Shown: positions 63,601-64,000 of the stretch, piece after piece
How positions within the stretch are numbered: the first letter of the stretch is position 1
Layout of the letters: every line of letters starts with the position of its first letter
Source of the DNA: Ipomoea triloba
Taxonomy: Eukaryota > Streptophyta > Magnoliopsida > Solanales > Convolvulaceae
Reading direction: 5' to 3'
DNA length: 64,000 bases
Assembly: GCF_003576645.1 (NCBI RefSeq)
Contig: NC_044924.1
Location: 2,138,402-2,202,401 of the forward strand
Program-made: the position numbers and the translations under genes
Notes under the pieces: generated by a model
What the model saw: only the letters and a program-made list of their open reading frames with translations
Told to the model about the DNA's origin: nothing
Database searches by the model: none

Positions 63601-64000
63601 CCTGGTGGGAGCGGCCTATTGGACTTTTTAGTTTGAGTCAGTTATCGGGAAATCTCAGCTGACCCCTAATAGGAATGACTTACTGGCCTTTTTAATTTGA
63701 GCTGGCTATGGTCAAACTAGGCTGATTTATCTCATTGTTATCTTTTACCAGCTAAAATCACAAGGCGAAATTTACGCATAAGCAGATTGCAACTAAAGTA
63801 CCCAAAGAATGCTTAACATTTGAAGTTTTGCAGGCACACCATGCAAGTATACGAGTCCATTACAGGGTCTGAAAGCCATGGTTCAGACTGTTTACTCCCC
63901 AGGCTGTGACAACATAGCATGTGGGAAAGCCTTAGTAGATGATGCCAAGAAAATCGCAGCTGCAGCTGAAGCAGTGGTTTTGGTAATGGGGTCTGATCAA
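60660..64000 (+). CDS. Beta-D-xylosidase, glycoside hydrolase family 3 (BXL type), 3' part outside window
   Basis: Five exons visible: 60660-61094, 62019-62476, 62961-63058, 63140-63490, 63834 to the window edge; about 500 of the usual 770-800 residues. Plant BXL enzymes are secreted to the cell wall and release xylose (some also arabinose) from xylan side chains or xylooligosaccharides. A signal peptide ([20 protein letters not shown]) precedes [20 protein letters not shown]3 domain motifs are [77 protein letters not shown] and GYIVTDCDS, where Asp303 is the expected nucleophile. The second GH3 domain starts near [15 protein letters not shown] and [10 protein letters not shown] second ATG at 60678 is possible. 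Introns 2 and 4 carry SINE copies; the intron 2 donor lies in a duplicated target site. Confidence 0.95.
62489..62875 (-). mobile_element. SINE-like insertion (dimeric, family 1) in beta-xylosidase intron 2
   Basis: A 387-bp insertion bounded by perfect 14-bp direct repeats GGGTACATAATTTT (62475-62488 and 62876-62889). On the minus strand it ends in an A-rich tail next to the repeat, as retroposed SINEs do, and it contains two head-to-tail units, each with TGTGACCCTA (plus strand) and CCATAGTTGATCAG- or CCATAATTGACCAG-like words. It is related to the copies at 32029-32250 and 63541-63795. Confidence 0.75.
63541..63795 (+). mobile_element. SINE family 1 copy in beta-xylosidase intron 4
   Basis: Starts with a tRNA-like head (GTTAGTCAGATTGTCGATTT, then CACAAGATTACAATCTCGAC as the B-box region) and continues with CTTTTTAATTTGAGC, CAAACTAGGCTGATTTA and GCTAAAATCACAAGG, in the same order as the reverse strand of 32029-32250. 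The 3' end is approximate. Confidence 0.7.

Overview
This is a nuclear segment of a dicot plant genome. Spliced genes with GT-AG introns sit in AT-rich, repeat-laden intergenic DNA, and every protein belongs to a plant family: plastid FabZ, SULTR, SERK, xylogen-like LTP, ALD1, GH3 beta-xylosidase. The species cannot be read from the sequence; an asterid is my guess only. No tRNA, rRNA, CRISPR, phage or bacterial feature was seen.

Layout: 1.46-2.75 kb (-) hyccin-family protein (PI4K-alpha1 complex); 4.88-6.98 kb (+) plastid 3-hydroxyacyl-ACP dehydratase FabZ; 7.75-13.02 kb (+) PP2C62-like phosphatase with a repeat-built acidic N-terminus; 15.61-17.21 kb (+) GPI-anchored xylogen-type lipid-transfer protein; 17.92-17.95 kb a 25-N gap; 19.67-24.19 kb (-) group 1 sulfate transporter; 24.2-31.5 kb gene-free; 32.50-33.93 kb (+) F-box/kelch protein; 34.48-37.21 kb (-) ALD1-type aminotransferase of pipecolate synthesis; 41.68-45.34 kb (+) RAE1; 46.27-51.15 kb (-) SERK receptor kinase; 51.2-60.6 kb gene-free; 60.66 kb to the right edge (+) a GH3 beta-xylosidase, truncated by the window. 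Exon coordinates were worked out by hand from splice sites, reading frame and family knowledge, and the exon sums of all complete genes are in frame.

These ten genes are independent plant genes, not an operon-like system. ALD1 and SERK both act in immunity, but their proximity is probably chance. The strongest technical observation is that about 1.9 kb on either side of the N gap is the same sequence twice, an unmerged contig overlap that falsely duplicates the 3' parts of the LTP and sulfate transporter genes.

The intergenic and intronic DNA is rich in small mobile elements, several with exact ends and target-site duplications: a Mutator-type TIR element (9-bp TSD), Tourist-like MITEs (3-bp TSD), an LTR-only element (5-bp TSD), tRNA-derived SINEs and palindromic MITEs. 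One SINE-like insertion in the beta-xylosidase gene duplicated the 5' splice site of its intron. I found no convincing previously undescribed biological system; the findings are about gene variants, mobile elements and assembly quality.
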